A model generated the notes under the pieces. That model saw only the letters and a program-made list of their open reading frames with translations. It was not told the origin of the DNA and did no database searches. DNA of 64,000 bases, from the NCBI GenBank assembly GCA_002633025.1, contig NMRB01000149.1:140515-204514 (forward strand). The letters run 5' to 3'. This document shows positions 60,001 to 64,000 of the stretch, piece by piece. How positions within the stretch are numbered: the first letter of the stretch is position 1; every line of letters starts with the position of its first letter. The position numbers and the translations under genes are program-made. The stretch comes from Notospermus geniculatus (Eukaryota; Nemertea; Pilidiophora; Heteronemertea; Lineidae).

Positions 60001-60736
60001 NNNNNNNNNNNNNNNNNNNNNNNNNNNNNNNNNNNNNNNNNNNNNNNNNNNNNNNNNNNNNNNNNNNNNNNNNNNNNNNNNNNNNNNNNNNNNNNNNNNN
60101 NNNNNNNNNNNNNNNNNNNNNNNNNNNNNNNNNNNNNNNNNNNNNNNNNNNNNNNNNNNNNNNNNNNNNNNNNNNNNNNNNNNNNNNNNNNNNNNNNNNN
60201 NNNNNNNTGGGCCAACGGTGTGTCGCGTCAAAGAATCGACCAAATCTGATTTTCCACTTTGCCACCAGGGGGCCAAAAAGCCGAATCACATAAACTGTGA
60301 TTGTGCCATTAATACTGAACGGAATCTTCAAAATACATGCCCGTCGGACTTGCACCCGGGGCGACGGGGGACGTTCAATGCTGTGCTTGTCACCACGGAG
60401 ACTCGTCAACTGGACTGAGGTGTGTTATCTGAAATTAAACCAGATGACTGCTGTGTGATTCAATGGATTTATATAAAGAGTGAGTTCAGAAAATATGAAT
60501 GTGACATGTAGTGTTAGTAAGGATGAGAATTTTCAAGAAATTCCCTGAATTCAAGGATTTTTTTGAAAAAATGAAGTTGAGAAGTGACACATTTGATATT
60601 CGACTTGATCCGGTGACCCCTCCTGATACCATGGACCTAAATTTAGGTCCATGCTGGTACTTATGCTTCCTTCATCTCTTTTTCAGAGCACATTTTATAA
60701 TCCGCCCATTGAGAAGCCTGGACAGAACAGTCAATA
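8872..60736 (+). CDS. PDZ- and SoHo-containing SORBS/CAP-like scaffold gene, partial at both ends
   Basis: A chain of plus-strand exons, most of them phase 1-1, runs from the second half of a PDZ domain (8872-9023) through disordered Ser/Pro/Gln-rich linkers to a sorbin-homology region and post-SoHo motifs. The well-supported exons 8872-51144, counting the duplicated 51-nt exon once, total 3729 nt = 1243 codons without a phase conflict. SORBS markers seen: PAITLLQ (exon 39958), SGIPTAVRS and DWYKTFYKTLHK (SoHo core), ENTYHPTYTFPE and ENPYVPSF repeats, and IEDYEPGYSSI. SORBS/CAP/vinexin proteins link vinculin, actin and signalling proteins at adhesions and muscle attachments, using a SoHo region and three C-terminal SH3 domains. 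SH3 exons are not seen by position 64000. Vertebrate SORBS proteins, as I know them, lack a PDZ. That all exons form one transcript is inferred from strand, order and phase; two adjacent genes remain possible. Confidence 0.75.
9024..14684 (+). other. intron, nothing recognised
   Basis: 5.7 kb of AT-rich sequence with scattered short ORFs on both strands. Pyrimidine tract plus CAG sites at 9115, 11466, 12617, 12668 and 13231 hit stops or give unusable phases when read in phase 2. Confidence 0.5.
14685..14863 (+). CDS. exon: post-PDZ polar linker
   Basis: 179 nt, acceptor TTTTTCAG, donor G|gtgagt, phase 2 to 1. The split Arg codon joins it to the PDZ exon. It encodes a Gly/Asn/Gln/Lys-rich segment (GEDGVDGPGTAEANKENQ ... 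SGEEYNDTAKQET). It looks disordered with no known domain. Confidence 0.75.
14864..18029 (+). other. intron
   Basis: No exon recognised. A relic at about 16910-17003 (GTAAAAGCATTTGCTAA near ATTCATATGACCC) resembles one arm of the fold-back at 63549. Confidence 0.45.
18030..18116 (+). CDS. exon: basic segment with poly-Gln
   Basis: 87 nt, acceptor TTGCAG, donor G|gttgta, phase 1-1. It encodes ARAERARMRLLRREAARQ followed by seven consecutive Gln and HSSQR. The basic amphipathic stretch could be helical. The CAA/CAG run is a likely length polymorphism. Confidence 0.7.
19003..19191 (+). CDS. exon: Ser/Pro and Trp-Lys-Pro linker
   Basis: 189 nt, acceptor CATCTTCAG, donor G|gtttgt, phase 1-1, open in only that frame of interest. 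It begins GRPFQRSLTPSPNSRSMG and ends CTIRPKPKVDRWKPVKYG. The basic Pro-rich end could be a protein-binding motif. No known domain. Confidence 0.68.
20454..20567 (+). CDS. probable exon of unknown type
   Basis: 114 nt, strong acceptor CTATTTCAG, strong donor G|gtgaga, phase 1-1, open for 37 codons. It encodes a segment richer in hydrophobic and aromatic residues than the neighbours (HPIDAYYASLVAYLFANRAF ... VMRVEDWIG). It may be a tissue-specific cassette. Splice sites and phase support it; composition unlike the other linkers lowers confidence. Confidence 0.45.
20651..20940. mobile_element. fold-back element
   Basis: Terminal inverted arms: AAAGCGGGCCGTACACGAGT at the left and its near complement ACTCGTGTGCGGCCGGCTTA at the right. 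The interior holds repeated TTTTGCCTCC and GTGTGCGG motifs in both orientations. Non-coding, intronic. Confidence 0.75.
21882..22004 (+). CDS. exon: Ser/Met-rich linker
   Basis: 123 nt, acceptor CATTCCAG, donor G|gtaagt, phase 1-1. It encodes GAMVKTYKPVSFSKGADS, then NRSMSSQSSGMTMQPETLMA. The YKPVSF motif recalls linker motifs of PDZ-containing Z-disc proteins, but I cannot assign a domain. Confidence 0.72.
24190..24586. repeat. minisatellite, GGGACTGCAATR units, array 1
   Basis: Irregular tandem units of about 10-14 bp built on GGGACTGCAATGGGACTGCA, with spacers. Its left edge carries the motif in inverse orientation (GCAGCCCCTACTGCA). It opens long false ORFs on the minus strand. Confidence 0.85.
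25157..25326. repeat. minisatellite, GGGACTGCA units with 45-bp higher-order repeat, array 2
   Basis: Same core as array 1, organised into about three regular units of roughly 45 bp: GGGACTGCAATGGGACTGCT, then GGGAGGGACTGCAACAGCAC. Confidence 0.85.
25382..25508. repeat. minisatellite, GGGACTGCA units, array 3
   Basis: Short third array with more sequence variation, separated from array 2 by about 55 bp of unique sequence. Confidence 0.75.
25838..25957 (+). CDS. exon: acidic then basic linker
   Basis: 120 nt, acceptor TCCACAG, donor G|gtaatt, phase 1-1. It encodes ELEFEKLANFDEPVTND, then SSVNATSDKQWQLRRESATR. No domain recognised. Confidence 0.75.
26809..26912 (+). CDS. possible alternative 3' terminal exon
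   Basis: A good acceptor (GCTGTCTTGCAG) followed by a phase-1 frame open for 33 codons and ending in TGA (26910-26912). It starts GFSVWQNLLNTYGQSWDTAP. Joined after exon 25838-25957 it would make a short PDZ-only isoform. No poly(A) signal was spotted close by, so this stays speculative. Confidence 0.25.
27284..27420. mobile_element. short fold-back element
   Basis: Inverted arms ATAGGGAGTTTTCGCAAAG at the left and CTTTGCGAAAACTCCCTAAT at the right, about 137 bp in total, intronic. Confidence 0.75.
30379..31875 (+). CDS. large exon: SSPW tandem-repeat linker
   Basis: 1497 nt, acceptor ATTCGTAG, donor AAAAG|gtagat, phase 1-1. The alternative acceptor at 30394 breaks the phase. It begins DEQSSRGAKMFMKMQEKA, a GAKMF motif reminiscent of synaptopodin-family repeats. 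It continues with eight SSPW motifs in Gln/Ser-rich tandem units: three 21-residue units, then about three 30-residue units (QRPSSPWRSQSHES ... SPMVNQSIPQQ). Then come Pro/Thr-rich stretches suited to SH3 or kinase recognition, and a C-terminal charged region (MTWKKREEEKNEKN ... GWRSVSRDF). The exon is open throughout in one frame. Met codons at MFM could serve as an internal start. It is probably disordered and phosphorylated; that part is inference. Confidence 0.87.
30560..31070 (+). repeat. coding tandem repeats inside the SSPW exon
   Basis: Two adjacent blocks: three copies of a 63-bp unit (about 30560-30750) and about three copies of a 90-bp unit (about 30790-31060). The second and third 90-bp units are almost identical at DNA level, which indicates recent unequal exchange. 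Confidence 0.8.
31876..36226 (+). other. intron with two candidate curiosities
   Basis: 4.35 kb. A phase-0 exon candidate lies at 32611. At 33032-33047 is a GACCCCGGTTGGGGTC hairpin preceded by CCTGAGGAA, a motif common in dispersed invertebrate repeats. An 85-codon plus-strand ORF at 33967-34224 has an equally open antisense frame, so coding is not supported. Confidence 0.4.
32611..32689 (+). CDS. candidate Pro/Ala-rich cassette exon, phase mismatch upstream
   Basis: 79 nt between CCATAG and G|gtcagt. In phase 0 it reads DPTPASPIPASASKLS, then NKPGEAADVD, and ends in phase 1, fitting the next exon at 36227. The preceding large exon ends in phase 1, so it needs an alternative donor (for example TCG|gtgtca at 31829) or a missed microexon. 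Confidence 0.3.
36227..36343 (+). CDS. exon: Ser/Ala-rich linker
   Basis: 117 nt, acceptor TTTTCCAG, donor G|gtaggt, phase 1-1. It encodes VESRLQNGDEIKASEAPS, then SQSSPIAAPRANISDTKQ. No domain recognised. Confidence 0.75.
36444..36572. mobile_element. fold-back element with GGGCCGTATTCGTAAA ends
   Basis: About 130-bp hairpin: GGGCCGTATTCGTAAAGCGG at the left, CCGCTTTATGAATACGACCC at the right, nearly palindromic throughout. Intronic. Confidence 0.8.
36935..37239 (+). CDS. exon: WTP-motif linker with charged helix
   Basis: 305 nt, acceptor CATTTCAG, donor GAG|gttggt, phase 1 to 0. It starts GVWTPGQPPPDL, followed by a highly charged, likely helical stretch (EERRKEKERDEEQ), then a second WTP motif (KIWTPSGTLPKDFRSVKLE). 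The paired WTP / DFRSV pattern looks like a conserved short linear motif of long invertebrate CAP or Zasp-type proteins; that similarity is from memory. It ends with Pro/Glu-rich sequence. Confidence 0.85.
37240..39957 (+). other. intron
   Basis: 2.7 kb. Apart from the candidate microexon at 37482 I see no repeats or exons that fit the phase. Confidence 0.4.
37482..37517 (+). CDS. candidate 36-nt microexon
   Basis: 36 nt, acceptor TTTGCCAACAG, donor GAG|gtcagt, phase 0-0, encoding FVEVAGIKYWRE. Phase fits between exons 36935-37239 and 39958-40180, so it could be an optional cassette. Short open stretches also occur by chance. Confidence 0.4.
39958..40180 (+). CDS. exon: SORBS-type PAITLLQ motif
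   Basis: 223 nt, acceptor AATTTTACAG, donor G|gtgaga, phase 0 to 1. Ser/Pro-rich sequence (PEVSATKSEVSHAPPPER ... SMNG-like SSL repeats) ends with KTQTPAITLLQKYRG. Vertebrate SORBS proteins carry a similar P-x-I-x-LLQ motif ahead of the SoHo region, which ties this exon to that family. Confidence 0.85.
40505..40925. repeat. minisatellite, ATGTTGACCACATGTTGATGG units
   Basis: Tandem units of about 21-24 bp with variants (GGTAA, GATGATGG). Unit lengths divisible by three leave all minus-strand frames open, producing false His/Gln/Ser-rich ORFs. Confidence 0.85.
41873..41923 (+). CDS. 51-nt exon, copy 1
   Basis: Acceptor GTGTTTTTCAG, donor G|gtaaga, phase 1-1. It encodes DEASTKPPPDSHPSSS between the PAITLLQ exon and the SoHo exon. 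An identical copy lies exactly 3000 bp downstream; very likely only one is real per haplotype. Confidence 0.8.
42220..42326. mobile_element. fold-back element with GGCCCGTATGCATAA ends, copy 1
   Basis: Inverted arms GGCCCGTATGCATAATGGTG and its complement (CACCTTTATGCATGCGGGCC in part), with an inner AAGCTTATTCCAGGTATA arm. Its duplicate is at 45224-45336. Confidence 0.8.
42891..43362. mobile_element. pogo/Tigger-like MITE with TA target duplication
   Basis: Terminal inverted repeats CAGTCTACTCTCGTTATACC and GGTATAACGAGAGTAGACTG, flanked on both sides by TA. About 472 bp, with internal CGTTATAACGCC-type subrepeats and no transposase ORF. Copy 2 of the duplication has the empty site (CAACTATTATC at about 45886-45896), so the insertion is polymorphic between the two copies. 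Confidence 0.88.
43477..43785. repeat. minisatellite, ATGTTGACCACATGTTGATGG units, copy 2
   Basis: Same array as 40505-40925 but about 110 bp shorter, as expected for two alleles of a minisatellite. Confidence 0.85.
44313..44454. mobile_element. fold-back element present only in copy 2
   Basis: GGCCCGTATTATTAAAAAAG at the left and CATTTTGAATACGGCCCA at the right, with inner arms AAGTTACACGTGTCTAAG and CTTAGACACGTGTAACTT-like sequence. It interrupts a segment that is continuous in copy 1 (near 41455). Confidence 0.8.
44873..44923 (+). CDS. 51-nt exon, copy 2 (probable haplotype duplicate)
   Basis: Identical to 41873-41923, with the same splice sites and phase 1-1. If the duplication were genomic, both copies could be spliced in tandem without frame change. 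Confidence 0.6.
45224..45336. mobile_element. fold-back element with GGCCCGTATGCATAA ends, copy 2
   Basis: Duplicate of 42220-42326 with a 7-bp insertion in the loop side and a few substitutions. Confidence 0.75.
46233..46429 (+). CDS. exon: start of sorbin-homology (SoHo) region
   Basis: 197 nt, acceptor CTTTTTCAG, donor TCG|gtgagt, phase 1 to 0. It encodes EGQIPKGAIYVGSKD, then a Thr/Lys-rich stretch and the conserved GIGPTNESGIPTAVRS that opens SoHo regions in SORBS1-3 and fly CAP. Confidence 0.92.
46595..47065. mobile_element. fold-back/TIR element with ATGCCCGGTTGTTCAGCC ends
   Basis: Perfect 19-bp terminal inverted repeats (ATGCCCGGTTGTTCAGCCT and complement) around about 470 bp. The interior has several copies of AAGCGYGGCTTA and TAAGCCAGGCT in both orientations. 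No transposase ORF. Confidence 0.85.
47313..47388 (+). CDS. exon: SoHo core DWYK motif
   Basis: 76 nt, acceptor TCTCTTTCAG, donor C|gtaagt, phase 0 to 1. It encodes TIDEKSQHDWYKTFYKTLHK followed by TEKPRR. D-W-Y-K-x-hydrophobic-aromatic-K-x-hydrophobic-H-K is the SoHo hallmark, which in SORBS1 mediates flotillin binding. Confidence 0.93.
47971..48036 (+). CDS. exon: ENPY-type repeat 1
   Basis: 66 nt, acceptor CCTTTTCAG, donor G|gtaaga, phase 1-1. It encodes QENTYHPTYTFPEDE, then PAPKKED. The E-N-x-Y-x-P-x-Y-x-F-P pattern follows the SoHo core in vertebrate SORBS proteins, where it occurs as tandem repeats. Confidence 0.92.
48037..49699 (+). other. intron between the two ENPY-type exons
   Basis: Holds the CTGTAAACCG element. 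A minus-strand ORF at 49316-49648 (110 codons, mixed composition) has no flanking splice signals or family match that I can see. Confidence 0.4.
48572..48782. mobile_element. MITE-like element with CTGTAAACCGTG ends and TA flanks
   Basis: Left TACTGTAAACCGTGCAATTT and right AAATTTCACGGTTTACAGTA, with CGCGAAAAT motifs repeated inside. Probable TA target duplication. Intronic. Confidence 0.8.
49700..49750 (+). CDS. exon: ENPY-type repeat 2
   Basis: 51 nt, acceptor GATTTTCAG, donor AAG|gtacct, phase 1-1. It encodes EENPYVPSFAKLPQNSK. Homologous to exon 47971 (same acceptor context AAGAAAA, same phase), so the two can be used in series or as alternatives. Confidence 0.87.
50864..50927 (+). CDS. 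exon: post-SoHo linker
   Basis: 64 nt, acceptor CTCTTGCAG, donor AAG|gttagt, phase 1 to 2. It encodes ADTLERDRMKSYTHESYGSKG. Phase 2 matches the next exon only 99 bp downstream. Confidence 0.85.
51027..51144 (+). CDS. exon: conserved SORBS W-x-P / Y-x-PG-x-SS motif
   Basis: 118 nt, acceptor AATTTCAG, donor ACG|gtgagt, phase 2 to 0. It encodes STWSPAHARSKVEIYRNH, then PRRIEDYEPGYSSIADKE. Vertebrate SORBS proteins have W-x-P ... YR-x-x-P-x-x-I-x-x-Y-x-PG-x-SS at the same place between SoHo and SH3 domains, so orthology is strong. Confidence 0.92.
51604..51639 (+). CDS. candidate 36-nt microexon
   Basis: 36 nt, acceptor GCTGTTTCAG, donor AAG|gtagat, phase 0-0, encoding KKAYLNKLNKFK. Fits in phase after exon 51027-51144. 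Confidence 0.45.
51892..52080. mobile_element. fold-back element
   Basis: Left TAAGGTGACTCGAAATCTCA and right GAGATTTCGAGTCACTTTA arms, with inner arms AATCTGGCTAACTGCACACT and AGTGCACAGTTAGTCAGATT. Intronic. Confidence 0.82.
52680..53175. repeat. irregular minisatellite, CAAATACTGGGTATGAACA units
   Basis: More than ten imperfect copies of TCAAATACTGGGTATGAACA separated by CT-rich spacers of varying length; a short CA run lies at about 53039-53048. Confidence 0.8.
53561..53718. mobile_element. fold-back element with TTAGCGCTAACAT arrays
   Basis: Arms GGTTGCACAAAACTCATGTT and AACATGAGTTTTGTGCAACC, with TTAGCGCTAACATGATG repeated inside in palindromic form. Intronic. Confidence 0.82.
54490..54525 (+). 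CDS. candidate 36-nt microexon
   Basis: 36 nt, acceptor CACTTTCAG, donor AAG|gtattt, phase 0-0, encoding AEKVYDIQRSDK. Good splice sites and a protein-like sequence; phase fits after 51144 or 51639. Confidence 0.5.
55013..55080. mobile_element. relic of a GGAACCTCTCTATTAAGGACACC element
   Basis: The left end reads AGTGGAACCTCTCTATTAAG; a short inverse match (AATTGACAGGGGTTCT) closes it. Internal-deletion relic of the same family as 60954 and 62061. Confidence 0.45.
59522..59777. repeat. dispersed repeat with GCTCGCC microsatellite
   Basis: GC-rich head (GTCCCCCGGAGCCCTCGGAG), a 7-bp (GCTCGCC)n run at about 59579-59618, then AAGAACGACTGAAGATTTTG and an 85-bp unit that recurs after the gap at 60208-60293. 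Confidence 0.65.
59778..60207. other. assembly gap, 430 N
   Basis: A run of N. Both edges carry the same unit (TGGGCCAAMGGTGTGTCGCG ... CCACTTTGCCACCAGGGGGC), so the gap probably hides a tandem array. ORFs across it are meaningless. Confidence 0.95.
60208..60293. repeat. second copy of the gap-flanking unit
   Basis: About 88% similar by eye to 59692-59777; direct orientation. Confidence 0.75.
60687..60736 (+). CDS. candidate exon of the SORBS-like gene
   Basis: 50 nt, acceptor CTCTTTTTCAG, consensus donor A|gtaagt, phase 0 to 2. It encodes STFYNPPIEKPGQNSQ; the in-frame TAG spans the donor and is removed by splicing. The Pro-rich sequence suits a pre-SH3 linker. A second frame is also open. 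Confidence 0.5.
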
Positions 60737-60953
60737 GTAAGTAATAAATCTTCTTTTTCACCTACGATGCTTGTGTGGCTTCAGATCAGGTGCATTGAAA
60801 TGGGTAATGGAAATCCATTTTCCCTGGTCCTCAGAAATAGCTGCTATGTTTCTCACCGTCATTGTAACAGCTGTAGAATGGGCATGGGGACATAAACTTG
60901 ATTTGAATGTAGTGCTTTTGTGTTTCTAGTTGTTGAGTGATTTACAATCTATA

Positions 60954-61203
60954 CAATGGAACCTTCCTTCGTGGACACTTCTGCCTGGAGGACACCTCAC
61001 AAGTGAGGACAGCAGAGTTCGACCCCCAATTGGTCAGGTCTGTTCCATCTCGAGCAGTAGTTCTTACTGCACATTCCCTTCGTCAAGGCACACACTGATA
61101 TACTCAAGAGGGGTCTGTTCATTTTGACAGCTGTATTGAGGACACCTCTCAATTAAGGACAGCACCCGGCAGTCCTAATGGTGTCCTCAATAAAGAGGTT
61201 CTG
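60954..61203. mobile_element. GGAACCTC...GAGGACACC MITE-like element
   Basis: Left CAATGGAACCTTCCTTCGTG and right GTCCTCAATAAAGAGGTTCT arms; GAGGACACCTC recurs inside. It resembles pogo/Tigger-type MITE ends. No ORF. Confidence 0.6.
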
Positions 61204-61337
61204 ATGTATGTGGGCGGTATATTGCAAAAGTTGATAGGAAAAGTCCCATTGGTGCTACGCGAGTCATGCCAATGGGTAGCAAGTTGTACCATCTGCACCC
61301 AAGGATATTGAAGGATAAGGCTTTATGTCACTGCCTC

Positions 61338-61629
61338 AAAGTGCCCACAGGTCGACATTGCATCTTGAAGCGACTCGAGGGATCCGTCGCAGATCAAAAA
61401 ACCACCACGTGCAGGTCGACATTTCAGCAATTGAGAGGGACTCGGAGCAACTGGCAGTTATACCTCGAACAGCACGCTCATGATGTATCCGGCAGTTGCT
61501 CGGAGACGCAAGCGCGCTCAGGTCGACAAAATCGGCAACGATCAGTCACTCCGAGTTGCTTCCGCATCGCCAGAAAGCTAGTTGCCGCGAGTTGCTTCAG
61601 GACGCAATGTCGACCTGTGAGCACCTTTA
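61338..61629. mobile_element. fold-back element with ACAGGTCGACATTGC arms
   Basis: Left CCCACAGGTCGACATTGCAT and right GACGCAATGTCGACCTGTGA. Internal GAGTTGCTTC / GAAGCAACTC and AGGTCGACA copies. It opens a 122-codon false ORF. Confidence 0.8.
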
Positions 61630-62060
61630 GGTAGCCAGTACGAATGATATCATAGGATGATAAACTCTTGAAAACTCAAATCACTCCTTCGCAGATAACA
61701 GGTGTAATGGGAACTATTTTCATATTCCTTCCACCTTGATTCAAACAATAAATTTGCCTTCACCTACTCATACATTTGCAATCAGCATGGCTTGCTGGCT
61801 TTGAGTAGCGTATATGGTTCGGAAAAATCTTTGTTACTCACAATTTTACACATAACTGGAGAGGCAGAGAATTGTAAAACAGTGGTTGAAGGGCCATTAA
61901 AACCTGTTTCTAGGTATTCAACTGCCATCAAAGTCAACCAAGTAGCCCAGGTATTAATGTTTGAGTGAAATTTCCATCTCTGCATTGGTAAACAAGATGC
62001 ACTATTCATCATTACCTATCCGGTTGTGTTACATTTGTTAGCAGTTTAGGTATTTGCCGA

Positions 62061-62202
62061 GTGTGGAGCATCTCTTTTGAGAACCTCTGCTGTGAGGACA
62101 CCTCTATGTTACGTACTGTGGTCTGAAGTTCAGTTGCAGTGGATCTTACCCCTGTAATCAGGACACCTACCATGGATGTCCATTATAGAGGTGTTGGTCC
62201 CA
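62061..62202. mobile_element. GGAACCTCT-type MITE relic
   Basis: GAGAACCTCTGCTGTGAGGA and ACACCTCTATG at the left; ATTATAGAGGTGTTGGTCCC at the right. Degenerate member of the 60954 family. Confidence 0.5.
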
Positions 62203-63548
62203 TGTGTGCAAATTGTGTGACTCTCTCAGTTGAGTTGGACAACAACCAACACATGATGCTGAAGATATAACAACCAAGTAATCTTTTCCAATTCAGTTTT
62301 GCTACACTTGAATCAAATATCCGAGTGTATAGGTCCTGAGCACTGTATACAAATTATCTGTATTTAACCCAGTGCAAATCACTTTCAAGCTGAGCAGATG
62401 CTCAGCTGTGTTATCTATTAAAGAGCGTATATTCCACTCAGATTTGGGACCATGGTCTTACTACACTTTCAACCATCAATTCACGTGCATTTTGCTGGCA
62501 ACATGGGACACGGAACCATTGCTGCTGCTTTTGAAATGCCTGTCGATTTCAATGGGCGTCACAAGTAACAGAAGGTGTGCTTGTTACATGAATTTGTGGC
62601 CTGGGATATCGGCCCGAATTTCACTTTTAATTAAATCGAAATGTCTCTGGAATTTGAAATCAATAATTTGTATTAATGTATTGCACGACACGCTCGTTTG
62701 TTGATGGAATCCAGTGCCCTGGGTCCAGCGGTAATTGGAATACCTTTCACACCTTTATCTTCATTTCATTCAGATTTAAACTAGAACATCCAGTCTGTAT
62801 TAAATTCACACAGCACCAAATCCCAACATATGCCAATACATGAAAAATCAATCTATCATATAGAGCAAAATATTGCGGTCTGTTGGCACCTATTGATTAG
62901 TTTTCTAACAGTTTTATAGTTGGGCTCTCTTATTTATAACGGGCGGAAGGGCTGTTGGAATGTCTCCGTGAAAACATCTGTGTAATCATTAATTGGTAGC
63001 GGTTCATGCTTCAGTTCACAGACAAGCTTTGATCGTATTCCTCGTATGGTAAATTGGACCCAAATTATTGCTTTGATTTCACTAATTTCACTAAGTTGTA
63101 AACACTCTCCTGTTGATAGCAGTTGGTGAATTTGTTCCTTGTTTTCATCAGCTTCTCCGTCATCTGCGATGCGGATTCCAAGTGACTATGGATTCTGTCA
63201 CCAACTTCTCTCTGGAATAACTTGTATTCTTTTGCAATGATTCTGCAGTGGTTCACCAACATTGAGAGCAACACACATGTCAAGATATTGATGACTAGTT
63301 GAACTTGTCTGGAGTCTTCATCAGCTTCTCTGTGGACTAACCTCTACTGATAGCAATCAGGAATTCGTTCATACTTCGCATTTGGTGTGGACCTCACAGT
63401 GGACTACAGCTACAAGCTGGCCAACCAGGCTTTCTCACACTCTTCCGCACACATCGGCCTATTTCATACGTATATCCATCCTGAGGTAATCTGTGGTTCT
63501 TGGCGCTCACTCCCTTGGTCATTGCCTGCACAAATTGGCTACATGTAG

Positions 63549-63660
63549 TATTCGTAAAAGTTCGCAAATGCTTTTACTTAAGATTTTCACAGCAATGTAC
63601 AGTGTAAATGTACCGTACTTCAAAATTTGACGTAAAAGCATTTGCTAGCTTTTATGAATA
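63549..63660. mobile_element. fold-back element with ATTCGTAAAAG ends
   Basis: About 112-bp hairpin: TTCGTAAAAGTTCGCAAATG and CATTTGCTAGCTTTTATGAA, plus inner TTTTAC/GTAAAA arms. Related by ends (ATTCATAAA type) to the 36444 and 44313 elements. Confidence 0.78.
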
Positions 63661-64000
63661 TCAGCCAATGGTTGTGTTTGACCACGGATTACATCAGGAT
63701 GATGTCAATCGTCCAGGACAGGATTTCATCACTCATCTTTGATTAACTTGTAATTGCTGGATCAGTGCTGTCGGGATAGATTATTCTTTTCAGGTTATTT
63801 GATTGGCTTGATGTCTTCACTCCATTGAATTGTTTGTAATCACCCTCTTAATTAATCTGTGGTCGTTGGTTACCAGCTTTGATTATGTTGTGAAGGCAGC
63901 TGATATTCTACATCATTCTGGATTGAGTATAATCTGCTTGAAAGGCATTTTAGAAAGGGTTCGAATAACTAATCCAACTTTTTGGTTACTCTTTCTAGAT

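Larger units (their letters stand above)
51640..60686 (+). other. intronic region with repeats and a gap
   Basis: 9 kb with at most one small exon (54490). No SH3 signature (ALYDF, WW, PxNY) was recognised in any frame. It holds fold-backs, the 53-kb minisatellite, an assembly gap and a dispersed repeat at about 59520. Confidence 0.4.
60737..64000 (+). other. right-edge region, no SH3 exon seen
   Basis: Presumably intron of the SORBS-like gene: three MITE or fold-back elements, otherwise nothing recognised. The window ends in a TTTCTAG that could be an acceptor, but nothing follows it. Confidence 0.4.

Noticed and set aside
59642-60418. Long ORFs on both strands near 60 kb
   Set aside because: They run through 430 N; open only because N is not read as a stop.
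61266-61634. 122-codon plus-strand ORF
   Set aside because: Covers a fold-back element; both strands are open and there is no coding signal.

Overview
This is a eukaryotic genomic window, not bacterial or plasmid DNA. It is AT-leaning, has multi-kilobase GT-AG introns, short phase-matched exons, many short fold-back elements and frequent TACATGTA and TAGGCCTA motifs. Gene content and repeat style suggest a marine invertebrate, possibly an echinoderm or related deuterostome. That placement is an inference; no species marker is present.

The first 7 kb (minus strand) holds two genes for secreted cysteine-rich proteins. At 611-1764 are two exons, a signal peptide and a Ly6/uPAR-like cysteine exon. 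The rest of that gene is not recognised and probably lies left of the window. At 3044-6859 is a complete nine-exon gene: a signal peptide, then four copies of a two-exon unit carrying two six-cysteine PLAC/ShK-like modules, a stop codon and an AATAAA signal. I derive 362 codons. A single N at 5752 sits at the edge of one near-identical duplicated unit, so one copy may be an assembly artefact.

From 8.9 kb to at least 51.1 kb (probably past 60.7 kb) the plus strand carries one chain of phase-compatible exons. It starts inside a PDZ domain (8872) and runs through Ser/Pro/Gln-rich linker exons, including a 1.5-kb exon with SSPW tandem repeats (30379-31875). It ends with a sorbin-homology (SoHo) region (46233-47388), two ENPY-type repeat exons and a conserved Y-x-PG-x-SS exon (51027-51144), as in the SORBS/CAP/vinexin family. 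Exons 8872-51144, counting one copy of the duplicated 51-nt exon, sum to 3729 nt (1243 codons) with no phase conflict. The N-terminal half of the PDZ domain and the SH3 domains expected for SORBS proteins are not recognised in the window. Such proteins are cytoskeletal scaffolds at muscle attachments and adhesion sites. The PDZ plus SoHo combination is the most notable finding.

The introns are full of repeats: about a dozen fold-back elements (several with ends like GGGCCGTATTCATAAA), a pogo-like MITE with TA target duplications (42891-43362), minisatellites (GGGACTGCA units near 24-25.5 kb, TGTTGACCACATG units near 40.5 and 43.5 kb, CAAATACTGGGTATGAACA units near 53 kb), and a 430-base gap at 59778-60207. 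A 2.5-kb near-identical duplication (40391-42890 and 43366-45891), abutting a single N at 43365, looks like two haplotypes joined in tandem.
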